The notes beneath the pieces were generated by a model that worked only from the letters and a program-made list of their open reading frames with translations, was not told the origin of the DNA and did not search any database. Positions 48,401 through 57,059 of a stretch of DNA of 64,000 nt are shown piece after piece. Source of the stretch: Meandrina meandrites (taxonomy: Eukaryota; Cnidaria; Anthozoa; Scleractinia; Meandrinidae). The stretch's first letter is position 1, and every line of letters starts with the position of its first letter. The DNA is taken from contig OY855905.1 in assembly GCA_963693305.1 (NCBI GenBank), positions 28,416,937 to 28,480,936 on the forward strand, in the 5' to 3' direction. The position numbers and the translations under genes were made by a program.

Positions 48401-51400
48401 TATCCTGTCAGGTTCGTACCTTGTCTTCTGTGATGCATTTATGTACCACTGGGGTGATTCCGTTCAACTGCAGGGGTCGCTTCTTCCTGATAGGAGCACT
48501 GGGATTCAGCAAGTAATCCTTTGACGTCACAGGGCCGTACGTTTTCCAGATGTTTCTCACAAAGAACGAACCAAATCGGGAAATCCATTTCAATTTTTTC
48601 AATCTGCTTTTGGTGTTTGTCACTTCCAGCGTTGCCAGCTGCCTTGCAACGTTTGGCAACGAGATGAATAATTTCACTTTTCCCACGGGATTTCCTCGGA
48701 ACCTTGTGCCTGAGTAGATCGTAACAAACATAGTCGTTGTGTCGCTCAATCCAATCTCTCCAGCATGATCTTTATGGATCAACTTGACGCCCTGGAACGC
48801 AAACTGTTGTCCTCTGTGACCCGTGAGAATCATGTTGTACACCATTTCTTTCGTCTCCACATGGTCGGTGCTTTTACTGAACAGTTTAAATTCGCCTGTT
48901 GAATATAAATACGATAACTGCTGGGACAACTTGAAAACGTTTTTTAGTTGCCTTTTGCCACTTACTGATAAATATTTTTCTCGTTGTGTTCTACTTGATC
49001 GACGCTTTACATAGAACATTGTTCCTTTTCCTAGCACTGATAAGTTTGAAGTTTTCTTCAAAATGAAGACACTGATCTATTGTTTCTTGGGAGATGACTT
49101 ACACATTGTCATGCAAAATGCCGTTTAAAAGGTCATTTAATTCAAGCTGATTAAAATTGCAAATCAGACATCAAAGTATTACTGAATTTTTCCTCTATCT
49201 CGGCGTTTTCTATCGAAAGTAGAAAAATAATCAATCAAACAAAAAACAAATTAACAAACAACCCAAATACTTCGACCAAATTTAAATATAATAGAATCAT
49301 AACACAAAGAATATTCAAAGATTTTATTACATTTTTAGTCGGAAAGTCTTGGAGTCATATCGGAATTTTTTCAAAAAAAGGAGTGTGTGCTATTACTTAC
49401 CTTGTGAAATAGTCATCGCTCCTTCTGACAAACTCGAACAAGTAACCGTGCCGGAAATTTTGGCCGAGTGAGCTGGATTGCAATCAATCATACGTTCAAC
49501 GTCATCACTCTCTGTGGTAACTGTAAACGTACATGGTGAGCTGCTGTACTTATCTATTGTGGGCTCAAACGTCCCTTCCATCTTCTCTGTGAAACGAATA
49601 CCTGGTTTCTGCTTTTTAAATGTTCTCCTGTCTAGAAAGGAGATTCCTAGTTAAAGTTTTTTACGTATAATTTCAATTCTATTTTGTTGGGGTCGATTAG
49701 TGTTGTAAAAATAGTTATCATGGCTAATCAGGCGAAGGAAACGTTCCTACCATCTTCTCTGTGAAACGAATACAGTCGAAGCTCTTAACGGACATTCTCG
49801 TAAGCGGCCAGCTCCAGTTACGGACACTTTTTTCGCGTCCCGAGGGTGTCCGCTTACGAGAGCTTCGACCGTACCTGGTTTCTGCTTTTTAAATGATCTC
49901 CTGACTATAGAAAACAAATTGCAAGTTGAGAAATTTTTTTAAGAAAATAGTTTTTTGACGTTGGTACGATTATAATTATAATTCTATTTTGTTAGGGTCG
50001 ATAAGTGTTGTACTATAGTTATCATAGAAAATCAGGCGAAGGAAGAAATATTCTTCGATTTTTGTAGTGTAAAACTAAATACATTGGAAACAATGTAAAG
50101 TATGTCAAGTCTGAAATAGCACCTGCTCGTCGGCGATCGAATCAGATGGTAAAAACAAATAAGCCGAAATAGGCAAGTGTGTTGGAGGAGTGAAAACAGA
50201 TTTGACTTATTCTTTTATTTATCAAAACAATAATTATAACATAATAATTATAATTTAATTCTCGAATCAGATTGGTTCTCTTCGCCAAAAAAACTCTTTT
50301 TTGATATTCATAAAACCTTTCATAAAAAGGCTATTTTTTCACGAATTTTGTCACAGATGTCATAAATCGCTAAAAGGCTTCACTTTTTAAAATTTCTTCC
50401 TCGGATTTTGTTAAACTTATGATTAATAGTCCTGTTACCATCACTTATTCTTCTTTCTTACCTAGAGGTATGAAAGTGTCATAGTCTATTATCCATCCCT
50501 CTCTTTCGGCCATGAGCCTCATGCAGCGTTCTGCCAGGCAAGCTATTGTCATTGTTGGGTTGACGCCCACTGCTCGAGCAAGAATGGCTCCATCTACTAC
50601 ATATAAACCATCCAGGGGCTCGCTTGACTCTCCTATGTGTAACGTATCAATTGACAAACATAATTTTGTCAGTTTCGCGAAAAGTCAAACCAGGTATATC
50701 AAAAGGTAGATTGTGCTCTAAACCAACCTTCAAAGACTTGTCCAGCATGGTTTACAACAGCTGTGTGTCCAGATTCACCCATTGGACACCCACCCAGTGG
50801 ATGAACAGTGACGATACTTTTGCCCAAAGCTTCAGTCCACATGGGATTCTTAACAAAACTCCCTCCCAGTCCTTTTGTCACTTTCCCTAGAGCCTCGTTC
50901 ACGCGATCAAAGTTCGGGCCGCGTCCAACTTCCTTCCAGTCGATGTCAATATTGTCGTTGTTTCTGTCAAACGTTATTTGTCCACCGGCATCATCATGAC
51001 TCATACCGAGTAAAGTGAGAGTGTTGTCCATGCCTTCACCTTGAAGCTCCTTAAACAGACGATAATAAAAATGGCTGTTTCAAGCACACGGTTTGAATTG
51101 CAGAATATTGTCCCAATTTTGTATAAATTTTAACAACTGAGTTATTAAGCAACATTGGAACAAAATAACGCGTTTGATGTTTCAAGATGTATTTTCCCTT
51201 TCACAATATAGCACTTTAATTGTGTGATGTATTTTATTTAGCGTACGACTTCTGTTTAATGTGTTTTAGCCTAACTCTATTAAAACCCAATTAATTTTCC
51301 GAAATTATTTTGAAACGTTAAATAAATTTTACCTGAGCAACTTTTTCCATTTTTTCTTCGCTGGGAAATTTGTCCTCCCCAAGCACTTTAGCGGAAACGC

Positions 51401-54400
51401 TGATTCCAACAGAAAAAGATGCGGATCCTACAGACGGAATATTTCCATCCTCGATAACAAAATGATCTTTAAAATCTCCACCCAATGTTTTTCTGAAATC
51501 CAAGACTGAAGTTATGGTAGGTCCAGGTGGTTCGTAACGGTTGTTCTTCTTATCTTCTGTATCTGATTCCTTCTTTGTTTTGATTCCAATTGCGTTCGCC
51601 TTTTTATCGCCGTTGTAGCTGAAACCCAGCATATCTCCATTTGTAGTGAAGCGTTTTCCGAGTTGATCTGAGACGTCTAGACCGCGTTCTTTTGAGCGAA
51701 GCAGGATTTTAGTTGAACCTAGTGCGCCTGCGCCAAGAATGACGTGGGAAGCTCTGACGATTTGCTCGTCGACATCAAAGGAGCCAGTGTGTTGTCTTCT
51801 GTATGAAACTAGCCAATCAGAAGAGTCGCAGGCTTTCGTCACTGCTGTAACTTCCACCTGGAAACGAAACGTTTATTTTGTTTAAAACCTTAGGCACTAC
51901 ATTAATTTTTATGCAACAGATACAATCCTAATCAATTACTACAACGATTTATAGTAGTTTTAAGTATTCTTATAGTTTCTTTATTATAAATATAACATTG
52001 AGAGGTGAATGAGACATTCTGACTGGTTGAAAAGCTCGGCCTATGACGCTTTAAAACCCCGCTTATTGGACGAAATACATCATGTGGTACAAAATTGGAC
52101 GACAGGTATCAGACAGTATACCCCGTCCGATCTCATATCCGTCGCCCGATTTTATAGGCAAGTACAAAACAAACGAAGGAACAAAGTCTTATTTTCAGGT
52201 CCAACTTTTTAATAACATCAGTGTTTAAAAAAAAATGTATAAACCAATGGACTTGAATTTATTTCAACCGCAGTTACGCCGTCAGTATCATTGTAGGTTT
52301 TTGCACTATTTACCCGTGATAAAGTGCGTTGTAGAAATTAATCATATAGGGTTGGAAAATAAATAAACCCCTTTCTGGCTTGCTGGTATATTGGAGGAAT
52401 GCCCTTGGTTGAAAGATTGTCCTCAAAATTTCACAGTTGCCCTCGATGCCTCCCTTCTCGGCCAACTGTTCACTTTAAAGGATAATTTTTCAAATTCACG
52501 GGGCATTAACCCACAATATACTAGACGCCTTTGCCCTATGCGCCACTAGGCGTTTAAAGGACTGATGAATATTGATACTAGACGCCTGAAGGTGTTTATT
52601 TACCAAATATGTACCGGTTACTACGCCATGACACGTTTGTCATCCTGGCAATCCAGGCAAGTAAACACGATGGACAGTTTGCTGACTGATTATTTATTTA
52701 CAGACATCAGTCCAACTCTGGGATTTTCAAAGCATTTGAGATTTTTAAAATGACTACCACTGAGTTTGTGATTCCTGGACCAGGGCCCAGTTACATAAGG
52801 CAACTTAAGATTAACTGGGATTTTGTGCAACTGTTCTCTATATTCCTAAGGGGTTTTTCGCACCTGCGTTGTGCTTCCCGTACTCTTTAATCCACCGTCG
52901 GCTGATTTATCCAGAACAGCGTGCAAGAAGATCCTCCGGAACACAGGGAATTTTTGCAGAATATTACACTTAATCGTAAGTTTCTTTATGTAAACGGGCC
53001 CAGGAATCGAAGAACGTCCAGCCACTGTAACTTCGACAGTGTCAGATCATGAAGTGACCGATTTTTTTTCTTTTCAGAGCGGCGCTACTAAAGTACAATT
53101 TTCCGTGAAGTCACAAAAGAACAAACGGAGGTACCAGATGAGCTGTATTTTTCGTGGCGTGCCTTTTAAAAGTTCACTTTACTGCCTAAATTCATGTGTC
53201 ACTGATTCGCAATCGATGTATTTAACTCCGGTGTATATTTATGTCAGCGAGCCGTTGCGTGTGTTGTGTATATTGTGGTTCTTGATATTCACCTTTGAAA
53301 ATTATACTAAAGCAATAATTCACCTCAGGCTCAGTGAACATTGCTGCCACATCGTCCTTTTTAAGGAACGTGGGAAACACAGATTTGCCTGCGTTCCTGT
53401 TTTCCATTTATCCTCGTTAAATAAAGTTGTTTATTTATCCTATTTGTAGCTATCAAACTCTTCAGAACAATTATTTACAGCCTACCATATTTGGTATATT
53501 TGGAAACATGAACAATTTTGATGATTTCATGAAAAGATTTTTGTTACCTCAGTAAAAAGTTTCGCTCCATGAGCCTTTGCGTCAGGCAGGTAGTTCATGT
53601 TTAGTGTGTTCTTGGCGCCAACGTTGCAACCACCGATACAGTTTCCGCATGCAGTACATTTGGGCTGCGGTATTCCCACATGGTTCGCAGGCGTGTCTTC
53701 AAAGGTAACATACAAAGGCGGCTTATAAAACATGTTGCCCGTGTCTTCAATGTCGAATTCACAGAGTCCTTCCTTCATTCTCTCTATTTTGTGTAACTTT
53801 GGGTAGTGGTCAGGGTAAGGGGATGGCTTTAACATGTCCATTACGTGCTGCCGATCGACGCTAGTAAAATTCTTGAGATCGTCTCTAAACTCTTGTGGCC
53901 ATACAGGATCACTGAAAACAGCAGGGTCGCTGTCAAGCCCAACATTTGCGTTTACAAGGGAGCCCCCGCCAAGGCCGCACCCTTGAAACACTGTTACGTT
54001 GTCAGTGACAACGAACTCGTAAAGATTTGACGACTTCCCTGAAAGAAAAAGCGAAACAAAGAAAACAAACGAGAACGAGCGATCGATCGATCGATCGATC
54101 AATCAATCTAATCGCACATCAAAGAGATGAAAGAGGGCACGTGGGATAAGCCTGGAAAACTAACTAGAGGTATTGCAGTAAAATGCATCACGACAACCTC
54201 AAAACGGGTGACAGACCTGTATGGTGTCGGTGTCAGCTGCAGCGTGTCCGCAGTACGGTGCAGTTAGCGGTAAGGAAATTGCGTAATTTTACATGGGATA
54301 TGGCTGAAAAACCTGAATAGAGCATGTGCAGTAAAATGTAATAGCGGCACTAAATTAAATATTATAAATACTGTAATTCCTCAAATTTCGGACTTATCAT

Positions 54401-56364
54401 CAATTAAATTCTGAGATTGGCATTCACTGTAAAAAGAATCAGCTGTAATGTCGGTAGGTTAGAAAAAACTGATCGATTGTGCCGGGTGTTTCCATTTAAA
54501 TGCGTGATACGAGGAAATGTTTTCAAAAAAATTGAGGACATTTCGTACGGAAGTTAGAGATTGCACTGATACAAGTAAATGCTTCATAATAGCTATCATG
54601 TTCCATATGGAAGGGTGGCAATTCACTAGCGTAATCAGTTTCATCAGTTTGCGTTGCGTTTCTCGTTTACATTTTCACATACCTTTCATATGTTTCTTCC
54701 CTCCGAATGAAATCTGAAGTTCCTTAGAAGCTTCTGAGAATGTTTCGGGGAATTCCCCAGGTAACCACTCCTTGCCTCGTTCCAGAACACAAACCTTTTG
54801 TCCTGCTCTAGCACAGCGACTCGCAGCGATGGAAGCCCCGTACCCAGACCCCACGATCACGACATCATAGTGAGGCTTGATTTCGGCTGGTGGAGAGGAT
54901 AGTCGAGGAAAGTTTGGTGGTTGCTGTTGGAGGGGAGACAATAGTACTTCATGTCACAATGCACGGTTATTTAAGGAGGCTCGCAACGGTTTCCAGCGCT
55001 TTCCAGGTCTTAAACTTTGATGGGTCAGTACTACAAATCTTTATCAGTTGCTGCAACAATAATGATATCGACCAAATGTCCAATCATTGCTGAATAAGTT
55101 GTGGTCATTTTCATGACGTCACTGGTTACTATAGCAACAGTTTTACCTGTTAAAAACACCCTTAATTTTCCCTTTAAGTGCTTATAACTCAAAAACGAGT
55201 CCGGTGACCCCCATTTTTTATTATTGAATAATGATTGGCATGTTAAGATGCAACTTTTGGCAAAGTTAAAAAAATTTCTGCGGAGCAGTTTCAGAGCCAC
55301 CTTAAATTTTCGAAAATTTAAGGTGGCTCTGAAACTGCTCCGCAGAAATTTTTTTAACTTTGCCAAAAGTTGCATCTTAACATGCCAATCATTATTCAAT
55401 AATAAAAAATGGGGGTCACCGGACTCGTTTTTGAGTTATAAGCACTTAAAAGGAAAATTAAGGGTGTTTTTCACAGGTAAAACGGTTGCTATAGTAACCA
55501 GTGACGTCATGAAAATGACCACAACTTATTCAGCAATGATTGGACATTTGGTCGATATCATTTTTGTTACAGCAATTGATAACGATTTGTAGTACTGGCC
55601 CATCAAAGTTTAAGACCTGGAAAGCGCTGGAAACCGTTGTGAGCCTCCTTAACTTGAAAAACTACTAAGGATTTTCTAAGAAAAGCAATTGTAATCATTT
55701 GTCCTTTATTCGGCTAACGAAGGAGCGAAAATTTTTCTATCTTTATGATCGAGTAAAGTAGAAATAACTTTAGAAAGGTTTCAGTGCCAGCAGGAGATAA
55801 ATTAATGCATTTTTGTTATTACAGTAACAACGGCGCAGGCTAATTTAAGTTTTAAATCCACTGCCTTAACAATGTTTCGTTAAAAGCTTAATAGCATCAA
55901 ACCAAATTATAATCGACGCTCAAAGCTGGTTTAGCATAAAAACTAACCACTTGACAAAGTTTCTAAAACTTTCACATTTATATTTGCAAAATCTATATTA
56001 TCTTTTAACGTTATCTTTGTAATTCAATTTACTTTGGCGATGTTTTGATTGGTCTTTTTAGTCGGATGTTTCATCGCCCTTGCTGACGTACGCTTGTAGG
56101 CTTTGAGTAACACCTGATCTTAACAAATCACACCAGATTACTGAAATTAGGAAGGGTTGTGAAACGACAAAATAAATAAATAAATAAATAACATTCTCGT
56201 TATCAACGTCAAAACTCATATAATTTGGTTTGCAACACTTTTTGGCCAGACGAATAGGACTGACTTTGAATCATATTTATTTACTGTTAATAAGTTGTTG
56301 AAAAGCAATACACCCTTACCTCTGCAAAGGGGTTTTTAGAATGTGAAGACGTTGAGTTTCCCAT
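27856..56364 (-). CDS. Copy B: GMC oxidoreductase / alpha-beta hydrolase / metallophosphoesterase fusion protein, 19 exons, complete
   Basis: Exons in transcript order: 56364-56320, 54923-54683, 54038-53548, 51857-51333, 51049-50728, 50632-50462, 49631-49401, 48964-48420, 47957-47821, 37706-37571, 36858-36545, 36134-35878, 35177-34914, 34230-34032, 33404-33224, 32507-32058, 30616-30380, 30049-29861, 27948-27856. Each intron has GT/AG ends, phases match at every junction and the sum is 5028 nt, giving 1675 aa and a TAA stop. Domains: GMC flavoprotein (about 30-600), beta-rich middle domain (600-857), alpha/beta-hydrolase (858-1226), charged linker (1227-1293), calcineurin-like phosphoesterase (1318-1645). 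The start is the ATG of the small exon at 56364, because the flavoprotein exon has no in-frame ATG upstream of its FAD motif. ChoD-like oxidase-hydrolase fusions are known to me from bacteria; I do not recall a characterised animal protein with the added phosphoesterase. No transcript evidence is available here. Confidence 0.88.
28222..28243. repeat. G22 homopolymer
   Basis: Uninterrupted G run in the last intron of copy B. Confidence 0.95.
29170..29574. mobile_element. 405-bp MITE rich in GCAACATGTTGC motifs
   Basis: Ends GCCCTGGCCAC and the reverse complement of GTTTGGCCGGGGC form imperfect inverted repeats. The interior contains more than ten copies of CAACAT/ATGTTG in both orientations, so all strands show chance reading frames rich in Cys and His. 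It lies in the copy B intron between exons 18 and 19. The target duplication is unclear, with TTAA-like bases on both sides. Confidence 0.72.
32550..32585. repeat. (TCA)n microsatellite
   Basis: About eight TCA/ATC units, which in one frame read as a His run; intronic in copy B. Confidence 0.9.
32990..33160 (-). mobile_element. Penelope-type 3' terminal remnant
   Basis: On the minus strand CTGATGAAGACTAGCAG is followed by CAATCGAAACGTCGCGATC. This arrangement is common near the 3' end of Penelope-like elements and resembles a degenerate hammerhead core. No coding part remains here. Confidence 0.5.
33515..33532. repeat. G18 homopolymer
   Basis: Uninterrupted G run in the copy B intron upstream of exon 15. 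Confidence 0.95.
34032..47957 (-). CDS. Copy B exons 9-14: alpha/beta-hydrolase domain plus charged linker
   Basis: Residues 858-1293. The oxyanion-hole motif HGLGSSSGQF starts at His877, and YDVWLADWRTSC follows in exon 10. The nucleophile elbow reads VAHCVGS with Cys957 where Ser is usual. The catalytic His is in DYGHIDCLIG (His1176). The strand that normally carries the acid reads FIAGEKNPV, with Asn in place of the common Asp. Exon 14 (34230-34032) is a hydrophilic linker rich in Glu and Lys. Exons: 47957-47821, 37706-37571, 36858-36545, 36134-35878, 35177-34914, 34230-34032. The intron between the first two is 10.1 kb against 0.7 kb in copy A because of a large insertion. Cys nucleophiles are known in polyhydroxyalkanoate synthases and dienelactone hydrolases, so this may be a lipid acyl-transferring or hydrolysing enzyme. 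Confidence 0.85.
34435..34866. mobile_element. 432-bp MITE with perfect 27-bp inverted termini
   Basis: AAGGCCTGGCTAAGCTAGG starts the left end; the first 27 bp (34435-34461) are the exact complement of the right end. The interior repeats GAAACATT/AATGTTTC many times in both directions. Seventeen- and sixteen-base direct repeats of AATACTAACATTCGCA lie at 34404-34420 and 34867-34882, the left one 14 bp away from the terminus. Confidence 0.85.
38700..38965 (+). pseudogene. Harbinger/PIF transposase DDE relic
   Basis: Encodes LAGDSTYP, then in another frame WLVKPYPRTEKSK and VMQRAFGMLKARWKRVEQK, followed after a stop by VLHNICFEKC. The DSxYP, WLxKPYP, RAFGxLKxRW and HNIC blocks are characteristic of Harbinger DDE_Tnp_4 transposases. 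Only the C-terminal third is left and it is frameshifted. Confidence 0.82.
39036..39780 (-). pseudogene. Harbinger-associated Myb/SANT-like protein relic
   Basis: Minus-strand pieces read SADWTEEETHEVLEA, PKFSKLWGVSQREKIKLWND and IYSLYKERS, a Myb/SANT-like DNA-binding domain, followed by WQSSFIEMFERVWN. Harbinger elements typically encode such a protein next to the transposase. Several frame breaks are present. Confidence 0.7.
40100..42180. other. No gene seen; TTTACC/GGTAAA-rich interval
   Basis: Between about 40712 and 41420 there are repeated TTTACCxxGGTAA-type blocks in both orientations, possibly an old MITE. No coding potential was recognised. Confidence 0.4.
42190..43375 (-). pseudogene. 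Degenerate tetratricopeptide (kinesin-light-chain-like) repeat array
   Basis: The best preserved unit reads TADSY, then AESYHSVGVTQHSLGNYIS and LKSKKRAYDIKMKVFGEEH, the 42-residue TPR type seen in nephrocystin-3/kinesin-light-chain-like and NACHT-TPR proteins. Further units on the minus strand (for example KLFGE and SLGDY-like pieces up to 43375) are broken by indels and stops. About six decayed units are discernible. No start, effector domain or splice structure remains. Confidence 0.75.
44090..46005 (+). mobile_element. Penelope-like RT relic flanked by AACACTAAA arrays
   Basis: Plus-strand pieces give the RT fingers (TLTKIHKPTLVG), ILIKTDATSLYTNIPQEEGI, TAMGTKIAFANIFMAKIEK and the catalytic FIDDICCLW at about 45115-45150, then TFLDTTVYNG. 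These are typical Penelope RT blocks, spread over three frames. The GIY-YIG domain is not recognisable. AACA(C/G)TAAA arrays lie on both sides (about 44092-44190 and 45890-45992) in the same orientation. Confidence 0.8.
44240..44400. repeat. Degenerate CGAAGATTTC minisatellite
   Basis: About ten imperfect 10-12 bp units of the type CGAAGATTTCC / CGAAGGTATCC. Confidence 0.75.
46850..47110 (-). pseudogene. Second Harbinger transposase relic, inverted relative to the first
   Basis: On the minus strand WLVKPYPDSGRLTQEQRKE is preceded by a segment (47050-47222) that is the inverted counterpart of 38556-38760. After the motif the frame dissolves into a short Gln/Lys/Thr-rich repeat (QTxKTQT). Confidence 0.7.
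48420..49631 (-). CDS. Copy B exons 7-8: beta-rich middle domain
   Basis: Residues about 599-857, in exons 49631-49401 and 48964-48420. The first exon begins with a basic stretch (RRTFKKQKPGIRF) and leads into EGTFEPTIDK and a segment of alternating hydrophobics. The second carries EMVYNMILTG, GVKLIHKD and LSDTTTMFVTIY, followed by SLPNVARQLATLEVT. From memory, this pattern resembles a lipocalin-like barrel that follows the flavin domain in bacterial oxidase-hydrolase fusions; I could not confirm that by search. It may bind lipid or link the two catalytic domains. Copy A is shorter by one codon at the exon 7 start and two at the exon 8 start. Confidence 0.75.
49738..49905 (-). pseudogene. Partial duplicate of copy B exon 7 start, split by a TA-inserted MITE
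   Basis: About 100 bp upstream of copy B exon 7 the sequence repeats the first part of that exon (from the KKQKPGIRF coding part towards MEGTF), without a usable donor. The duplicate is interrupted at its GAATACC by a 99-bp element. Exon 7 itself retains the uninterrupted GAATACC, so the order was duplication first, insertion second. It is absent from copy A. Confidence 0.72.
49773..49871. mobile_element. 99-bp TA-inserted MITE (CAGTCGAAGC termini)
   Basis: CAGTCGAAGCTC and GAGCTTCGACCG are inverted ends flanked by TA; the uninterrupted site survives in the neighbouring exon 7. Its ends resemble those of the element at 26072-26245. Confidence 0.82.
50462..54923 (-). CDS. Copy B exons 2-6: ChoD-type GMC oxidoreductase (cholesterol-oxidase-like) domain
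   Basis: Residues 16-598. The FAD-binding Rossmann motif is at 35-44 (DVVIVGSGYG) with the ribose-binding Glu at 63 (VLERG). A second motif, GCGLGGGS, follows in exon 3. A four-Cys cluster lies at Cys223, 226, 229 and 233 (CTACGNCIGGC), followed by GAKNTLNMNYLP, as in ChoD-like enzymes. HPLGGCPMG starts at His517, and the final GVNPTMT places Asn566 as the partner of that His; this His/Asn pair is the usual GMC catalytic arrangement. Expected chemistry is FAD-dependent oxidation of an alcohol, possibly a sterol 3-hydroxyl, but the substrate cannot be read from sequence. Exons: 54923-54683, 54038-53548, 51857-51333, 51049-50728, 50632-50462. Confidence 0.88.
52784..53000. mobile_element. 217-bp MITE with GGGCCC termini
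   Basis: Left GGCCCAGTTACATAAGG and right CTTTATGTAAACGGGCC are inverted repeats of about 35 bp with mismatches. CAG flanks both sides, and copy A at about 9657-9668 shows the single-CAG empty site. The family is uncertain (Harbinger-like on duplication size). Confidence 0.78.
54975..55648. mobile_element. 674-bp near-perfect palindrome at a TTAA site (fold-back element) in copy B intron 1
   Basis: The two 337-bp halves are reverse complements with few differences, centred at 55311/55312 (AAATTTTC|GAAAATTT). TTAA flanks both ends (54971-54974, 55649-55652); copy A has a single TTAA at the same place near 17412-17415. Because of symmetry both strands show the same reading frame of about 120 residues; it is not a gene. 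Confidence 0.93.
56320..56364 (-). CDS. Copy B exon 1: N-terminal leader with myristoylation-like motif
   Basis: The 45-nt exon encodes MGNSTSSHSKNPFAE and ends in GAG followed by a GTAAGG donor, phase 0. Gly2 and Ser6 fit the N-myristoyltransferase pattern (MGxxxS), which would place the protein on a cytosolic membrane face; this is inference. The same exon in copy A (18136-18092) differs at one residue (T for N at position 3) and at several synonymous sites, which supports coding constraint. There is no signal peptide. The first GMC exon could be read from a TTG upstream of its acceptor, but a spliced ATG is more credible. Confidence 0.72.
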
Positions 56365-57059
56365 CTCAAGGAACTGTGCCTGCACTCTTTATCCAAACTC
56401 TCGGCTTTTCAAGACTACAAAAACAAAAATTTACAATGTACACAGTACATAACTTGATCAAACTTAACATTGTTAAATTAAGATGAATTGATTTATACAT
56501 TGTTCAGCTCAGTTTGTCAGATTACCAAGGAACAAAATGTCGGTAACCCAGCGCTTCTTTCCCTACCCTGAGTGTACTTTGTTCCATATTAAAATATTTT
56601 CGATGATTTTCTCTAGATTACCTCGGGTAGTACAAGATTCATATCTTGGAAAGAATAGAAATCGACATGCTGATATTAAAACGTCTTTCTCAAGATTTAA
56701 CACGGGCAGCTTGAAGATCTGCCAAGCAAATACCGCTTTATTTGGCAGCTAAATTAGTTTCCTGTTGTAAAATGAAGATGTCTTAATAATTTTTACAGAA
56801 AATGGTTACTTTCACATCACTACCTAACGTTCTGGCAGCAGTATCTTGCTTTCATTTTGAATGTAAACAGTTTTCACGTATCGCAAATGACTGAATTCAC
56901 ACTTTTGATTGGTTTTTCATAATTTTGGATTATTAGAATCGGACAATGACCTAATAATTAGATTCCCGTCCACTGCTTTATGCAGCATAGAGAGTGCCAC
57001 TGTAAGTTTAATTGTTATCATCAGAAGTTTTCTTCCCTGCGCGCGTTGATATGGACCGC

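Noticed and set aside
55031..55592. Two overlapping frames on opposite strands giving almost the same protein of about 122 residues
   Set aside because: They are the mirror images produced by the 674-bp palindrome, with no start context, domain or splice sites.
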